From: CAZJDV01 sp964544865
Lineage (GTDB): Bacteria; Chloroflexota; Dehalococcoidia; Lucifugimonadales; CAJWER01
NCBI GenBank assembly: GCA_964544865.1
Contig: CAZJDV010000002.1
Span: 1 to 64,000 of the forward strand
Reading direction: 5' to 3'
DNA: 64,000 nt
Below are positions 8,396 through 16,438 of the stretch, piece by piece (position 1 is the first letter of the stretch; each line of letters opens with the position of its first letter). Below the pieces are notes generated by a model. It was given only the letters and a program-made list of their open reading frames with translations, was not told where the DNA came from and ran no database searches. The position numbers and the translations under genes were made by a program.

Positions 8396-8833
8396 ATGTC
8401 AACGACACTTCGAGTAAAGGTCAAGGGCCAGTGGTTCACCGTCAAGGTGGAAGACTTCCACGCGGACCCTGTGGTGGCGCTCGTTGACGGTGACGAGGTC
8501 CGGGTCCACATATCCATCACCGCTGGAGACACGGAGTCCGGCCCCTCGGCACAGCCTGAAACAGCCGAAGTACCTGCCGCCGCTCCTTCTCCGCCGGTCA
8601 GCGTCAGGCCCCCGGCGGCGATCAAGACGTTCAGATCCCCGATGCCGGGCGTCATCCTCTCGGTGGCCGTGAAGGTAGGCGACCAGGTGGTCACGGGAGA
8701 CGAGATCTGCGTGCTTGAGGCGATGAAGATGCAGCAGACCCTCCGCGCAGAGTGGTCCGGCATCGTGCAGGCCGTCCACGTGGAATCGGGCCAGCGGGTA
8801 CTCGACGGCGACCCACTGGTCGACCTGACGTAG
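8396..8833 (+). CDS. biotin carrier subunit of a sodium pump decarboxylase
   Basis: Biotin/lipoyl attachment protein of 145 aa. The biotinylated Lys is K111 in the classic motif EAMKMQ (108-113). Before it lie an N-terminal strand pair (LRVKVKGQWFTVKVED), an Ala/Pro-rich flexible linker (about 50-75) and MPGVILSVAVKVGDQV. The carrier shuttles carboxybiotin between a carboxyltransferase and the membrane beta subunit. It begins 7 bp after the OadB gene and is co-transcribed. A GC-rich hairpin follows the stop. The linker is shorter than in the glutaconyl-CoA pump. Confidence 0.9.
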   Translation: MSTTLRVKVKGQWFTVKVEDFHADPVVALVDGDEVRVHISITAGDTESGPSAQPETAEVPAAAPSPPVSVRPPAAIKTFRSPMPGVILSVAVKVGDQVVTGDEICVLEAMKMQQTLRAEWSGIVQAVHVESGQRVLDGDPLVDLT

Positions 8834-8834
8834 C

Positions 8835-8871
8835 GCCCGCGCGCCGACCTATTCCAGCGCACCGCGCGGGC
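8835..8871 (+). terminator. possible hairpin terminator after the biotin carrier gene
   Basis: A perfect 9-bp GC inverted repeat (GCCCGCGCG at 8835-8843, its complement at 8863-8871) with a 19-base loop starts just after the stop codon. No T tract follows, so it may be an RNA-protecting hairpin or a factor-dependent end. Confidence 0.35.
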
Positions 8872-9009
8872 CGTTGACCGCATCCTAAAGAAAGCATGTG
8901 ACTAGGATCGCCCCCCTTTTTATCCGCGACCGGCCCGAAGACCTCTCAGGGCTCAAGGCCACGTCCTGCATTCCAAGGGCTTTTCGGTTGTCTCTTACCA
9001 GTGAGACCC

Positions 9010-9065
9010 TTCGACAAGCTCAGAGTGAACGGGAACAAAATTCCGCTCGTGGTGAGCTTGTCGAA
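9010..9065. repeat. palindromic intergenic repeat (REP-like)
   Basis: 13-bp perfect arms, TTCGACAAGCTCA (9010-9022) and its complement (9053-9065), enclose a 30-base centre with further partial pairing. It lies in the 334-bp gap between 8834 and 9167, which otherwise holds only the hairpin at 8835 and a -10 element at 9147. Elements with these arms are, from memory, frequent between genes in Chloroflexota. Confidence 0.65.
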
Positions 9066-9146
9066 CTACAGAACAACTGTAGCGGCTACCGATAGCCGAA
9101 AGGCCGTGCTGCATCCCAGGGGCCCCTGCGCGCGCGTCTGTATCGG

Positions 9147-9155
9147 TGATAAACT
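9147..9155 (+). promoter_or_regulatory. extended -10 element before transaldolase
   Basis: TG-A-TAAACT has the extended -10 form. The predicted transcript start would be only a few bases before ATG 9168, which gives a very short leader. No -35 is evident. Confidence 0.35.
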
Positions 9156-9167
9156 GGGATACGGGGT

Positions 9168-10292
9168 ATGGAAAAAGACGGCAATAGGTACGAGATGTCC
9201 AGCACCGTTCGTGAGGTCCAGGAGCACGGCCAGTCCGTGTGGTACGACAATATCCGCCGCGGCCTCTTTGGGTCCGGCGAGCTCAAGCGGCTCATCGACC
9301 TGGGTGTCACGGGCCTGACCTCCAACCCGACGATATTCCAAAAGGCCATCGCGGAGAGCGGCGACTACGACGATGCCTTCGAGGAGTTGGTCGGCGAAGG
9401 GAAGAGCACGAAAGAGGTGTACGAAAGCCTCGTGATCGACGACATTCGAGCGGCCTCAGACCTGCTGCGTCCGGTCTACGAAGGCACCGACGGCGTAGAC
9501 GGGTACGCATCCCTGGAGGTCAGCCCCCACCTCGCCCACGACACCGACGCCATGGTGTCCGAGGGGAGGAGTCTGTTCGCGGCGCTGGACCGCCCTAACG
9601 TCATGGTGAAGGTGCCTGCGACCTCGGAGGGCATCCCCGCCGTCCACCACCTGATAGGAGAAGGGATCAACGTCAACGTCACGCTGCTGTTCTCGCTAAA
9701 GGCCTACAGTGACGCCATGCAGGCCTATATTTCCGGGCTGGAGGACCTCCAGTTCTCCGGGGGCGACGTAAGCGGGGTGGCCTCCGTCGGATCGTTTTTC
9801 GTCAGCCGTGTGGATGGCGTGATCGACTCCAAGCTAGAGGGCCGTAACGCGGAGCTGATGGGCAAGGCCGCCGTCGCCAACGCCAAGCTGGCCTACCGAG
9901 ACTTCAAGGAAGAGTTCGGCGGAGACCGTTTCGCGCTGCTGCACGCCAACGGCGCCCGGGTCCAGCGTCCCCTATGGGCCAGCACCAGCACCAAGAACCT
10001 GGAGTATAGCGACGTGATGTACGTCGACTCGCTGATCGGCGCCGACACGATAAACACCATGCCGGAGCCGACGCTCCTCGCCTTTCTGGAGCACGGCGCC
10101 GTCGCCGACACCCTGGAGGAGGACGTGGAGGGCGCAGAGAGGATTATCGAGGACATCGAGAGCGCCGGTGTGAGCATGGAACAGGTCACGGCCGGCCTGC
10201 TGGCCGACGGGGTGAGGCAGTTCACCGAATCTTTCGACCTGCTTATGGCGAACATAGCGGACAAGCGTGCCGCACTGCTGGCCGGGGAGTAG
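9168..10292 (+). CDS. tal: transaldolase
   Basis: Transaldolase of 374 aa, the long form found beside or fused to Pgi. It transfers a dihydroxyacetone unit between sedoheptulose-7-phosphate and glyceraldehyde-3-phosphate in the pentose phosphate pathway. Motifs are GVTGLTSNPTIFQKAI (46-61) and the Schiff-base Lys in NVMVKVPAT (K148), with NVNVTLLFS and VASVGSFFVSRVD following. ATG 9168 is used here; ATG 9195 (MSSTVREVQ) also fits homologues. It is followed after 27 bp by pgi and then zwf, so the three form a hexose/pentose phosphate operon. In some bacteria tal and pgi are one fused gene; here they are separate. Confidence 0.93.
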   Translation: MEKDGNRYEMSSTVREVQEHGQSVWYDNIRRGLFGSGELKRLIDLGVTGLTSNPTIFQKAIAESGDYDDAFEELVGEGKSTKEVYESLVIDDIRAASDLLRPVYEGTDGVDGYASLEVSPHLAHDTDAMVSEGRSLFAALDRPNVMVKVPATSEGIPAVHHLIGEGINVNVTLLFSLKAYSDAMQAYISGLEDLQFSGGDVSGVASVGSFFVSRVDGVIDSKLEGRNAELMGKAAVANAKLAYRDFKEEFGGDRFALLHANGARVQRPLWASTSTKNLEYSDVMYVDSLIGADTINTMPEPTLLAFLEHGAVADTLEEDVEGAERIIEDIESAGVSMEQVTAGLLADGVRQFTESFDLLMANIADKRAALLAGE

Positions 10293-10319
10293 TCCGGCCA
10301 GGCTAGGCGGGAGCGGAGC

Positions 10320-11909
10320 ATGCAAGACGTCGAGGCGACTCTGGCGGATTTCCAGCGGCGCGACGTGATACTCCGGGTCTGGAGCAGGGACCACACCCTC
10401 TGGAAGCCCGGCCCCGAAGAGATCGCCGACCGGCTCGGCTGGCTCGACGTCACCGGACACATGCGCCGGCAGGCGCCTGATCTCCATGCTTTCACGAAGG
10501 ACGTGCGCTCGGAAAGCTTTGGCCATGTCGTCCTCCTCGGGATAGGGGGCAGCAGCCTGGGGCCGGAGGTCTTGAAACGGAGCTTCGGCAGCGCGCCCGG
10601 ATACCCGAGCCTGATAGTCCTCGACTCGACGGTCCCCGCGGCGATTCGGGCGGTCGCCGAGGCCATCGACCCGGCTCACACGCTGTTCCTGGTCTCGTCC
10701 AAGTCCGGCGGGACGTCGGAGCCGAGCGCGCTCTACCGGTATTTCAGAGAGCGGGTGCAGAGCGCGCGAGAGGGCGGCGCCGGCTGGAGCTTCGCGGCCA
10801 TCACCGACGAGGGCTCCTCGCTGGAGAGGCTCGGCCGGGAAGAGGGGTTCAGGCATGTCTTCCTGAATCCTTCGGACATCGGCGGACGGTACTCGGTGCT
10901 GTCCTACTTTGGGCTCGTTCCCGCCGCGCTGATCGGGCTGGACGTCGGGACGATGCTGGACCGAGCGGACGCCATGCGCGAATCGTGCGCCGCCAACGTG
11001 CCGCTCGGCGACAATCCGGGCGCCTTCCTGGGGACGATGATGGGCACGCTGGCCCTCGCGGGTCGCGACAAGCTCACACTGGTGACCTCGCCGTCCATCG
11101 CCGGCTTCGGGCTCTGGGCGGAGCAGCTCATCGCCGAGAGCACCGGAAAGGAAGGCAAGGGGATTGTCCCCGTAGCGGGTGAGTCGTTGCACGGCCCCGA
11201 TGCGTATGGCGACGACCGGATTTTCGCCTATTTGCGCCTCGAAGGCGACGACAACGCAGTGAACGACGCCCGCATCGCCGAGCTCGAGTCCGCGGGGCAT
11301 CCGGTCGTTCGGCTGGAGCTTCAGGACATCTACGATCTCGCCGCGGAGTTCTTCCGTTGGGAGTTCGCGACCGCCGTCGCCGGCGTGGTCCTGGGGCTCA
11401 ACCCATTCGACCAGCCGGACGTGCAGCGGGCCAAGGAGCAGACGGACGCCGTTCTGGGCGAGCACCTGGCATCGGGCAGGCTGCCCGATGCCCCGGACGG
11501 TGGCGACGTCGAAAGGCTACTGTCCCAGGCCGGTCCGGGGGACTATCTCGCGATCACGGCCTTCGTGGGGGAGACACCTGAGACGGACAGGGCCCTCGCC
11601 CGACTGCGCGAGGCGGTGTCCCGGCGGCATGGGATCGCCACCACGGTTGGCTACGGCCCTCGGTTCCTCCACTCCACGGGGCAGCTTCACAAGGGCGGCG
11701 CCGCCAACGGGCTGTTCCTGCAGATCGTCGCCGGGCACGATCCCGACATCTTGATCCCGGGCGAACAGTATTCCTTCGGCGTCCTCGCCGACGCCCAGGC
11801 GCTGGGCGACCTGCGGGCTCTCGAGGAGCGAGGCCGCCGATTTGCCAGGGTCCGTGTCGGCCCCGGCGCATCGGCGGACATGGACAGCCTAGCGGCGCAG
11901 CTCCAATAG
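10320..11909 (+). CDS. pgi: glucose-6-phosphate isomerase
   Basis: Protein of 529 aa that interconverts glucose-6-phosphate and fructose-6-phosphate. Two SIS domains are visible: the first has VLLGIGGSSLGPEVLK (near 71-86) and LVSSKSGGTSEPSALY (near 125), the second has GFGLWAEQLIAESTGKEGKG (near 260-280). The C-terminal part (TVGYGPRFLHSTGQLHKGG) carries the late active-site region. It resembles the Pgi half of Tal-Pgi fusion proteins more than the classic E. coli enzyme, which fits the adjacent tal gene. The stop is 21 bp before the GTG start of zwf. Confidence 0.92.
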   Translation: MQDVEATLADFQRRDVILRVWSRDHTLWKPGPEEIADRLGWLDVTGHMRRQAPDLHAFTKDVRSESFGHVVLLGIGGSSLGPEVLKRSFGSAPGYPSLIVLDSTVPAAIRAVAEAIDPAHTLFLVSSKSGGTSEPSALYRYFRERVQSAREGGAGWSFAAITDEGSSLERLGREEGFRHVFLNPSDIGGRYSVLSYFGLVPAALIGLDVGTMLDRADAMRESCAANVPLGDNPGAFLGTMMGTLALAGRDKLTLVTSPSIAGFGLWAEQLIAESTGKEGKGIVPVAGESLHGPDAYGDDRIFAYLRLEGDDNAVNDARIAELESAGHPVVRLELQDIYDLAAEFFRWEFATAVAGVVLGLNPFDQPDVQRAKEQTDAVLGEHLASGRLPDAPDGGDVERLLSQAGPGDYLAITAFVGETPETDRALARLREAVSRRHGIATTVGYGPRFLHSTGQLHKGGAANGLFLQIVAGHDPDILIPGEQYSFGVLADAQALGDLRALEERGRRFARVRVGPGASADMDSLAAQLQ

Positions 11910-11930
11910 AGCGCCAAAGGAGGCGGGCCG

Positions 11931-13389
11931 GTGCCCTTCGAAACCACATCCATCGTCATCATGGGCGCGTCCGGGGACCTGACCTCCCGAAAGCTCCTGC
12001 CCGCGCTGTTCAATCTGTTCCTGAAGGCGCGGCTGCCCCGCGAGATCAATATGGTCGGTATGTCGCGGTCGCCCTGCAGTGACGAAGAGTTTCGCGAGCG
12101 GATGTGGCGTGGCGTCCGGCGACATGGAGCCGTACCGGGACGATTGGCCGCGCTTCGCGGGGAAGGTCCGGTATTGCAGCGGCGACCTGGCGGCTCCCGG
12201 CGACGTGGCGCGCCTCAAGGCGATGCTCGAAGAGCTCGAGTCCGGCGCGGAATCGGTCAACCGCCTGTTCTTCCTCTCGATCGCGCCGGCGCTATACGAG
12301 AAGGCGACCGCTGGCTTGGGCGCCTCCGGAATGGCGGAAGAGGACTCCGGCTGGCGCCGCGTCGTGATCGAAAAGCCCTTCGGGTGGGACCTGGCGTCCG
12401 CCCAAGCGTTGAACCGGGCCGTTCACGACGTGTTCGACGAGTCGCAAGTCTACAGGATCGACCACTACCTGGGCAAGGAGACAGTCCAGAACCTGCTGGT
12501 TTTCCGGTTCGCCAACGCGATCTTTGAGCCGGTCTGGAACCGCAACTTCGTTGACAGTGTGCAGATCACGGTGGCGGAGGAGATCCTGTTGGGCGACAGG
12601 GCGGGCAACTACAACCAATCGGGGGTCGTCCGCGACATGGTCCAGAACCACCTGCTCCAGTTACTGACCATCGTGGCGATGGAGCCGCCAATCGCGGTTG
12701 ACTCCGACTCCCTCCGCAACAAGAAGGTGGAGGTGCTCCAGGCGATCCGGAAGTGGACGGGCGAGGCCGCCCTCCGGAACGCCGTCAGCGGGCAGTACCG
12801 CGGCTATCTAGACGAGGCGGGGGTGCCGGCCGGCTCGACCACCGCGACCTACGCGACTCTTCGATTGTTCGTGGACAACTGGCGGTGGCAGGGCGTTCCA
12901 TTCTACCTGCGGTCCGGCAAGGCGATGACCGAAAAGGTGTCCGAGATTGTCATCCAGTTCCAGCGCCCGCCGCACCAGCTCTTCTCCGGCGACCTGGGCC
13001 GGGGGCTGAATCCCAACACCCTGTCACTGCTTCTGGAGCCGGACGAAGGGATGCATCTCGGTTTCGAGGTCAAGGTGCCCGATCAGGGCATGGAGATGAC
13101 GCCGATGAGCATGCAGTTCCACTACGACTCGGCCTTCGCCAGCCAGAGGATTCCCGAGGCCTACCAGCGGCTCCTCCAGGACGCCATCGAGGGCGACGCA
13201 TCACTGTTCATCCGCAGCGACCAGATAGAAGAGGCGTGGCGAATCGTAGACCCGCTGACTAGGGCGTGGGAAGATCCGGCCACAGGCACCCCGGCCCACA
13301 TCTACGAGCCCGGCTCCCAGGGGCCCGCCGCCGCGGACGATCTGCTAGCCCAGGACGGCCGCACCTGGCTGACCCGACGCGACACCTAG
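11931..13389 (+). pseudogene. zwf: glucose-6-phosphate dehydrogenase, frameshifted
   Basis: The N-terminus starts at GTG 11931 behind a strong AAAGGAGG and encodes the NADP-binding GASGDLTSRKLLPALF. At about 12105-12120 the homology moves to the next frame (GDMEPYRDDWPRFAGKV) and then runs to 13389. The active-site sequence VYRIDHYLGKETVQN and the downstream NFVDSVQITVAEE are intact. The composite is about 485 residues, a normal length. G6PDH makes NADPH and 6-phosphogluconolactone. The rest of the protein is well conserved, so a recent mutation or a base error in the assembly is likelier than long decay. If the shift is real the gene is inactive, although tal and pgi are intact. Confidence 0.8.
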
Positions 13390-13410
13390 CCCAGAGAAAG
13401 CGAGGCCCCC

Positions 13411-13866
13411 ATGACCGGTCGTAGTCAATCGGAGACGTCAACGCGGATAGAGAGCCTAATCCGGACCTATTTCGAGGGCTGCAACGAGGCGGACGTCGAG
13501 AAGATCATGTCGTGCCTCACGCCCGACGCCGTTCACTACTTCCCGCCCGACATGTACGATGGGCCGTGGCACGGGGCCGAGACCATCGCCGAAAGGTGGC
13601 GGACCGCCGTCGCGAACCTCGGCTCTCGCTGGGCGATAGACCGCCTCGTGACCGACCCTGGCCGGGGAGAGGCGGTAATCGAGTGGACCCACTTCAAGAC
13701 GAAGCAGGGGGTGACGCTGCGCGGCGCGGAGTGGTACGAGTTCGACGAGAAGACCGGTCTCATTCGGGAGCTCCGAGCCTACTACGCCTCTCCTCAGGAC
13801 CCGGGCCTGAAGCGCCTGGAGCTTTCCGGGCTGGACTACGAGGGCCGGGGGTACGCTACGGGGTAG
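13411..13866 (+). CDS. NTF2-like / SnoaL-type protein
   Basis: Protein of 151 aa with the cone-shaped NTF2 fold pattern: an N-terminal helix (IESLIRTYFEGCNEADVEKI), then TPDAVHYFPPDMYDGPWHGAETIAERW, and C-terminal strands ending in LIRELRAYYASP. Members act as small isomerases, hydrolases or dehydratases, or only bind ligands, so function cannot be assigned. It begins 22 bp after zwf and may be read from the same transcript, although it has no known link to the pentose phosphate pathway. Confidence 0.75.
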   Translation: MTGRSQSETSTRIESLIRTYFEGCNEADVEKIMSCLTPDAVHYFPPDMYDGPWHGAETIAERWRTAVANLGSRWAIDRLVTDPGRGEAVIEWTHFKTKQGVTLRGAEWYEFDEKTGLIRELRAYYASPQDPGLKRLELSGLDYEGRGYATG

Positions 13867-13992
13867 AGACGGGGCGCGACGACTACGTGAAGTTTCTGTG
13901 TCACGGTGAGGCGACATCTGCCGTCGTGCCAAAGGACTCGAATGACGCGGTGGCTTCGACCTTCGAGAACCCGGCCTCACGAAACGCGCCGC

Positions 13993-14150
13993 TTACGCCT
14001 TCAGGATGGCGCGGTGGGACAGGGCGCGCTCCAGGGCAGGCTGCATCTTCATGTCGCGCAGCTCGGCGATGGCGGTGTCCAGGTGATCCAGCGCCTCGGC
14101 CCGCTCGTCCGGGTAGTGCTCCAGGAGCAGTTCGGCCAATCCCAGGTGGG
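13993..14150 (-). pseudogene. remnant of a large TPR/AAA-type regulatory ATPase C-terminus
   Basis: The minus strand keeps about 50 residues that look like the end of a TPR-rich adenylate-cyclase or LuxR-type ATPase: GLAELLLEHYPDERAEALDH, then IAELRDMKMQPALERAL, ending in a stop at 13993. The pattern (Pro-Asp-Glu-Arg helix, then Met-x-Pro-x-Leu-Glu-Arg-Ala) is typical of such tails. The similarity stops at about 14150, in front of the formamidase leader, so the rest of the gene is gone. The flanking bases 13867-13992 show nothing else. Confidence 0.45.
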
Positions 14151-14249
14151 GATGGGGCGGTGCATTCCAGGGGGATGATACCATACGTGAGGCGTCGCGC
14201 AACGAGGCCGGCCGGCGGCAGCGATCAGGGTCATCCGCGGAGGTGCTTC

Positions 14250-15182
14250 ATGCAGACCGTATCCGGCGGGCCGGGAGAGTATTCTTACGTCATAGGGCCG
14301 TACCGGGATCCGGCAGCCAAGGTGAAGCCGGGCGAGACCTTCGCGGTGGAAACGGCGGACGCCTTCGAGAACAAGGTCGACTCACCAGACGCGGACATAA
14401 CGAAGCTGATCGCGCTGCCGTACGTGAACCCGCTGACCGGCCCGATCTTCGTCGAGGAAGCCGAGAAGGGCGACACGCTGGCCGTTTCGCTACACTCCAT
14501 TGAGGTCACGCGGGACTACGGAGTTAGCGCGCTGATACCGGAGTTCGGCGGCCTTTGCAGCACCGTGTTCACCCGCACGCTCAACGCGCCGCTCCCGGCC
14601 CGGGTCATGCTGCACCCCATCCACGACGGAGAGGTCACGTTCTCGGAAGAGATGGCCATACCGACGATCCTCTGCGAGCCTTTCTACGGCACCATCGGGA
14701 CCGCGCCGGAGCTGGAGGCGATCTCGTCGCTGGCGCCGGGCGTCCACGGCGGGAACATGGACGCGGCGGACGTGCGTCCCGGCAACACGATATATCTGCC
14801 GGTCAACGTCCCCGGCGCCATGTTGTACGTCGGCGACGGCCACGCGGCCCAGGGAGACGCCGAGGTCTGCGGCGTGGCCGTCGAGGTCCCCACGAGAGGC
14901 ACAATGTCCGTTCGGGTCATCAAGGAGAAGGTGATCGGGACGCCTCGAATCGATTCTGAGGACTACATCATGACCGTTGGCAGCGCCCGACCAATGGAGG
15001 ACGCGGCCCGCATCGCATTCTACGAGCTCGTCATGTGGCTGGAGGCAGATTACGGGATCGAACGGCTGACCGCCTACCAGCTATGCTCGCAGGTCGCCCG
15101 CGTCCGGCTGGCCAACATGGTGGATATCCTATATTCTATCGTGGCGAAGTTCCCCAAGCGTTATCTGCCGGCATCCAGGTAG
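14250..15182 (+). CDS. acetamidase/formamidase family protein
   Basis: FmdA/AmdA family amidohydrolase of 310 aa, starting at ATG 14250 behind GGAGG. Conserved parts include GPIFVEEAEKGDTLAVSLHS, IGTAPELEAISSLAPGVHGGNMD (in two stretches), DVRPGNTIYLPVNVPGAMLYVGD and GDGHAAQGDAEVCGVAVE, where the GD-x-HA-x-Q-GD region contributes zinc ligands in known structures. Such enzymes release ammonia from formamide or acetamide in the cytoplasm. The same frame is open upstream to 13512, but that part overlaps the NTF2 gene and a remnant and is not coding. It stands alone; the next gene has its own promoter. Confidence 0.88.
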   Translation: MQTVSGGPGEYSYVIGPYRDPAAKVKPGETFAVETADAFENKVDSPDADITKLIALPYVNPLTGPIFVEEAEKGDTLAVSLHSIEVTRDYGVSALIPEFGGLCSTVFTRTLNAPLPARVMLHPIHDGEVTFSEEMAIPTILCEPFYGTIGTAPELEAISSLAPGVHGGNMDAADVRPGNTIYLPVNVPGAMLYVGDGHAAQGDAEVCGVAVEVPTRGTMSVRVIKEKVIGTPRIDSEDYIMTVGSARPMEDAARIAFYELVMWLEADYGIERLTAYQLCSQVARVRLANMVDILYSIVAKFPKRYLPASR

Positions 15183-15204
15183 AGGTAGGATACGGCATCT
15201 GCCG

Positions 15205-15233
15205 TTGACATCCGGAGGGACCGCGATTACACT
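15205..15233 (+). promoter_or_regulatory. sigma70-like promoter of the Gfo/Idh/MocA gene
   Basis: A perfect TTGACA is followed after 17 bp by TACACT. The predicted start is near 15240, which leaves a leader of about 68 bases that contains the dyad at 15272. Confidence 0.65.
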
Positions 15234-15271
15234 CGCAAAAGCTTGCGCGAGCTATGCATCGAAATCCCAGA

Positions 15272-15289
15272 TCCCTTTGCGCAAGGGAA
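15272..15289. promoter_or_regulatory. operator-like dyad in the leader
   Basis: TCCCTTTGCGCAAGGGA is a near-perfect palindrome with one bulged T. It sits about 30 bases after the predicted transcript start and just before the AAAGGAG ribosome site of the oxidoreductase. It could bind a repressor or form an RNA hairpin that affects translation. Confidence 0.35.
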
Positions 15290-15307
15290 TAAAAGGAGCC
15301 AGCAAGG

Positions 15308-16390
15308 ATGAAGACCTACCGTGTTGCGATTGTGGGACTCGGGCGTGCGGGCAGCACGCTGGACGACGAGATGGGCGGCCTGCCCCGCTCCATCGCCGGG
15401 GCGTGCGCGGCGAGCGAAAGGCTGGAGTGCGTGGCGGGCGCCGACATCAATACGGAGAGGGTGGAGGCGTTCAAGACGCGGTGGGGCGTGGACTCCGGCT
15501 ACGCGGACTACAAGAAGATGATCGAGAGGGAGAAGCCGGACCTGGTGGCCGTCTGCACCACCGCCACCGGCCTGCCGAAACCGGGCCGGGAGGCGCCGTC
15601 GAGGGACTACTTCGAGGACTCCCACGCCGATGTCTCGGCCTACGCAGCAAACCAGGGGATTCCTCTGGTATACTCCGAGAAGGCCATGGCGTGCTCAATG
15701 GTTAAGGCCGACGCGGTACGCGACGCCTGCCACGAGCATGGCACCGTCTTCAACACCGGCGTCCTCAGACGGTTCAGCGCCAGTTTCCAAGTGATGCGCG
15801 GGCTCATCGAAGAGGGCGCTATCGGCGAACCCGTGGCGGGGGTGCACTATGCCTCCTCCAACCTGCTGCACGGCCACATCCACTCCATCGACACGCTGTC
15901 GTACCTGGTGGGCGACCCGGGCATCAAGGAGATCCGCGGGGAGCTCCTCCCGCGCGGCCTGAAGATCGAGGACAACCGACTGGACGCAGACCCCGACTCG
16001 ACCTTCCAACTCGTCTTCGAGAACGGCGTCACGGGGTGGACGGTGCCGGTCGGCGGATGGGAATTCGAGGTCCTGGGCACCGAGGGCGCGGTCCGCTCCG
16101 AGAGCAGCAGCAGGCAGGTGGCACTCCGAAAGGTCATGCCGGGAGGCTCGAGAAGGGCCCAGTGGGAGCCGGCGGACATCCCGAAGATCGATGATAAGAA
16201 CGGCTCCGTCGCCGCCGCCCTCGAAGACATGGTGGACGCGTACGAATCGGGCCGGCCGTCCCTCGGCAACATCGACGTGACGCACCATGTCACCGAGGCG
16301 GTCCTGGCCATCGCCGAGAGCCATCGGCGCGGCGGCGAGTGGCTCCAGTTGCCGATCGACAATCGCGAACTCTACGTGTTCCACGTGTAA
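15308..16390 (+). CDS. Gfo/Idh/MocA family oxidoreductase
   Basis: Protein of 360 aa with an N-terminal Rossmann fold (RVAIVGLGRAGSTLDDE, residues 5-21), the family's EKAMACSMVKADAV stretch (a variant of EKP) near residue 120, and a C-terminal substrate domain. Members oxidise or reduce sugars, inositols and related compounds with NAD(P). The Rossmann Gly-rich loop and the Lys of EK-x-M are present, so it is probably active. AAAGGAG lies 8 bases before ATG 15308. It has its own promoter and a palindromic leader, suggesting regulated expression. The substrate is unknown. Confidence 0.85.
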   Translation: MKTYRVAIVGLGRAGSTLDDEMGGLPRSIAGACAASERLECVAGADINTERVEAFKTRWGVDSGYADYKKMIEREKPDLVAVCTTATGLPKPGREAPSRDYFEDSHADVSAYAANQGIPLVYSEKAMACSMVKADAVRDACHEHGTVFNTGVLRRFSASFQVMRGLIEEGAIGEPVAGVHYASSNLLHGHIHSIDTLSYLVGDPGIKEIRGELLPRGLKIEDNRLDADPDSTFQLVFENGVTGWTVPVGGWEFEVLGTEGAVRSESSSRQVALRKVMPGGSRRAQWEPADIPKIDDKNGSVAAALEDMVDAYESGRPSLGNIDVTHHVTEAVLAIAESHRRGGEWLQLPIDNRELYVFHV

Positions 16391-16420
16391 CCCGTCGCTC
16401 GCTCACAGGCCCTGCGGCGG

Positions 16421-16429
16421 TGTTAAGAT
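16421..16429 (+). promoter_or_regulatory. extended -10 element before the permease gene
   Basis: TG-T-TAAGAT lies 9 bases before ATG 16439, and no ribosome site is present between them. The predicted start would fall at or next to the ATG, so the transcript may be leaderless. Confidence 0.35.
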
Positions 16430-16438
16430 ACACGCGCG

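Noticed and set aside
9972..11465. A 497-codon minus-strand open frame opposite tal/pgi
   Set aside because: It mirrors the codon structure of the well-supported tal and pgi genes, has no recognisable domain and no ribosome site.
8966..14174. Short CTGCATTCCAGGGG-like strings at 8966, 9109 and 14160
   Set aside because: Three inexact 12-15 base matches in GC-rich sequence are too weak to call a repeat family.
13512..14249. Upstream extension of the formamidase frame
   Set aside because: It overlaps the NTF2-like gene in another frame. The family start and GGAGG point to ATG 14250.
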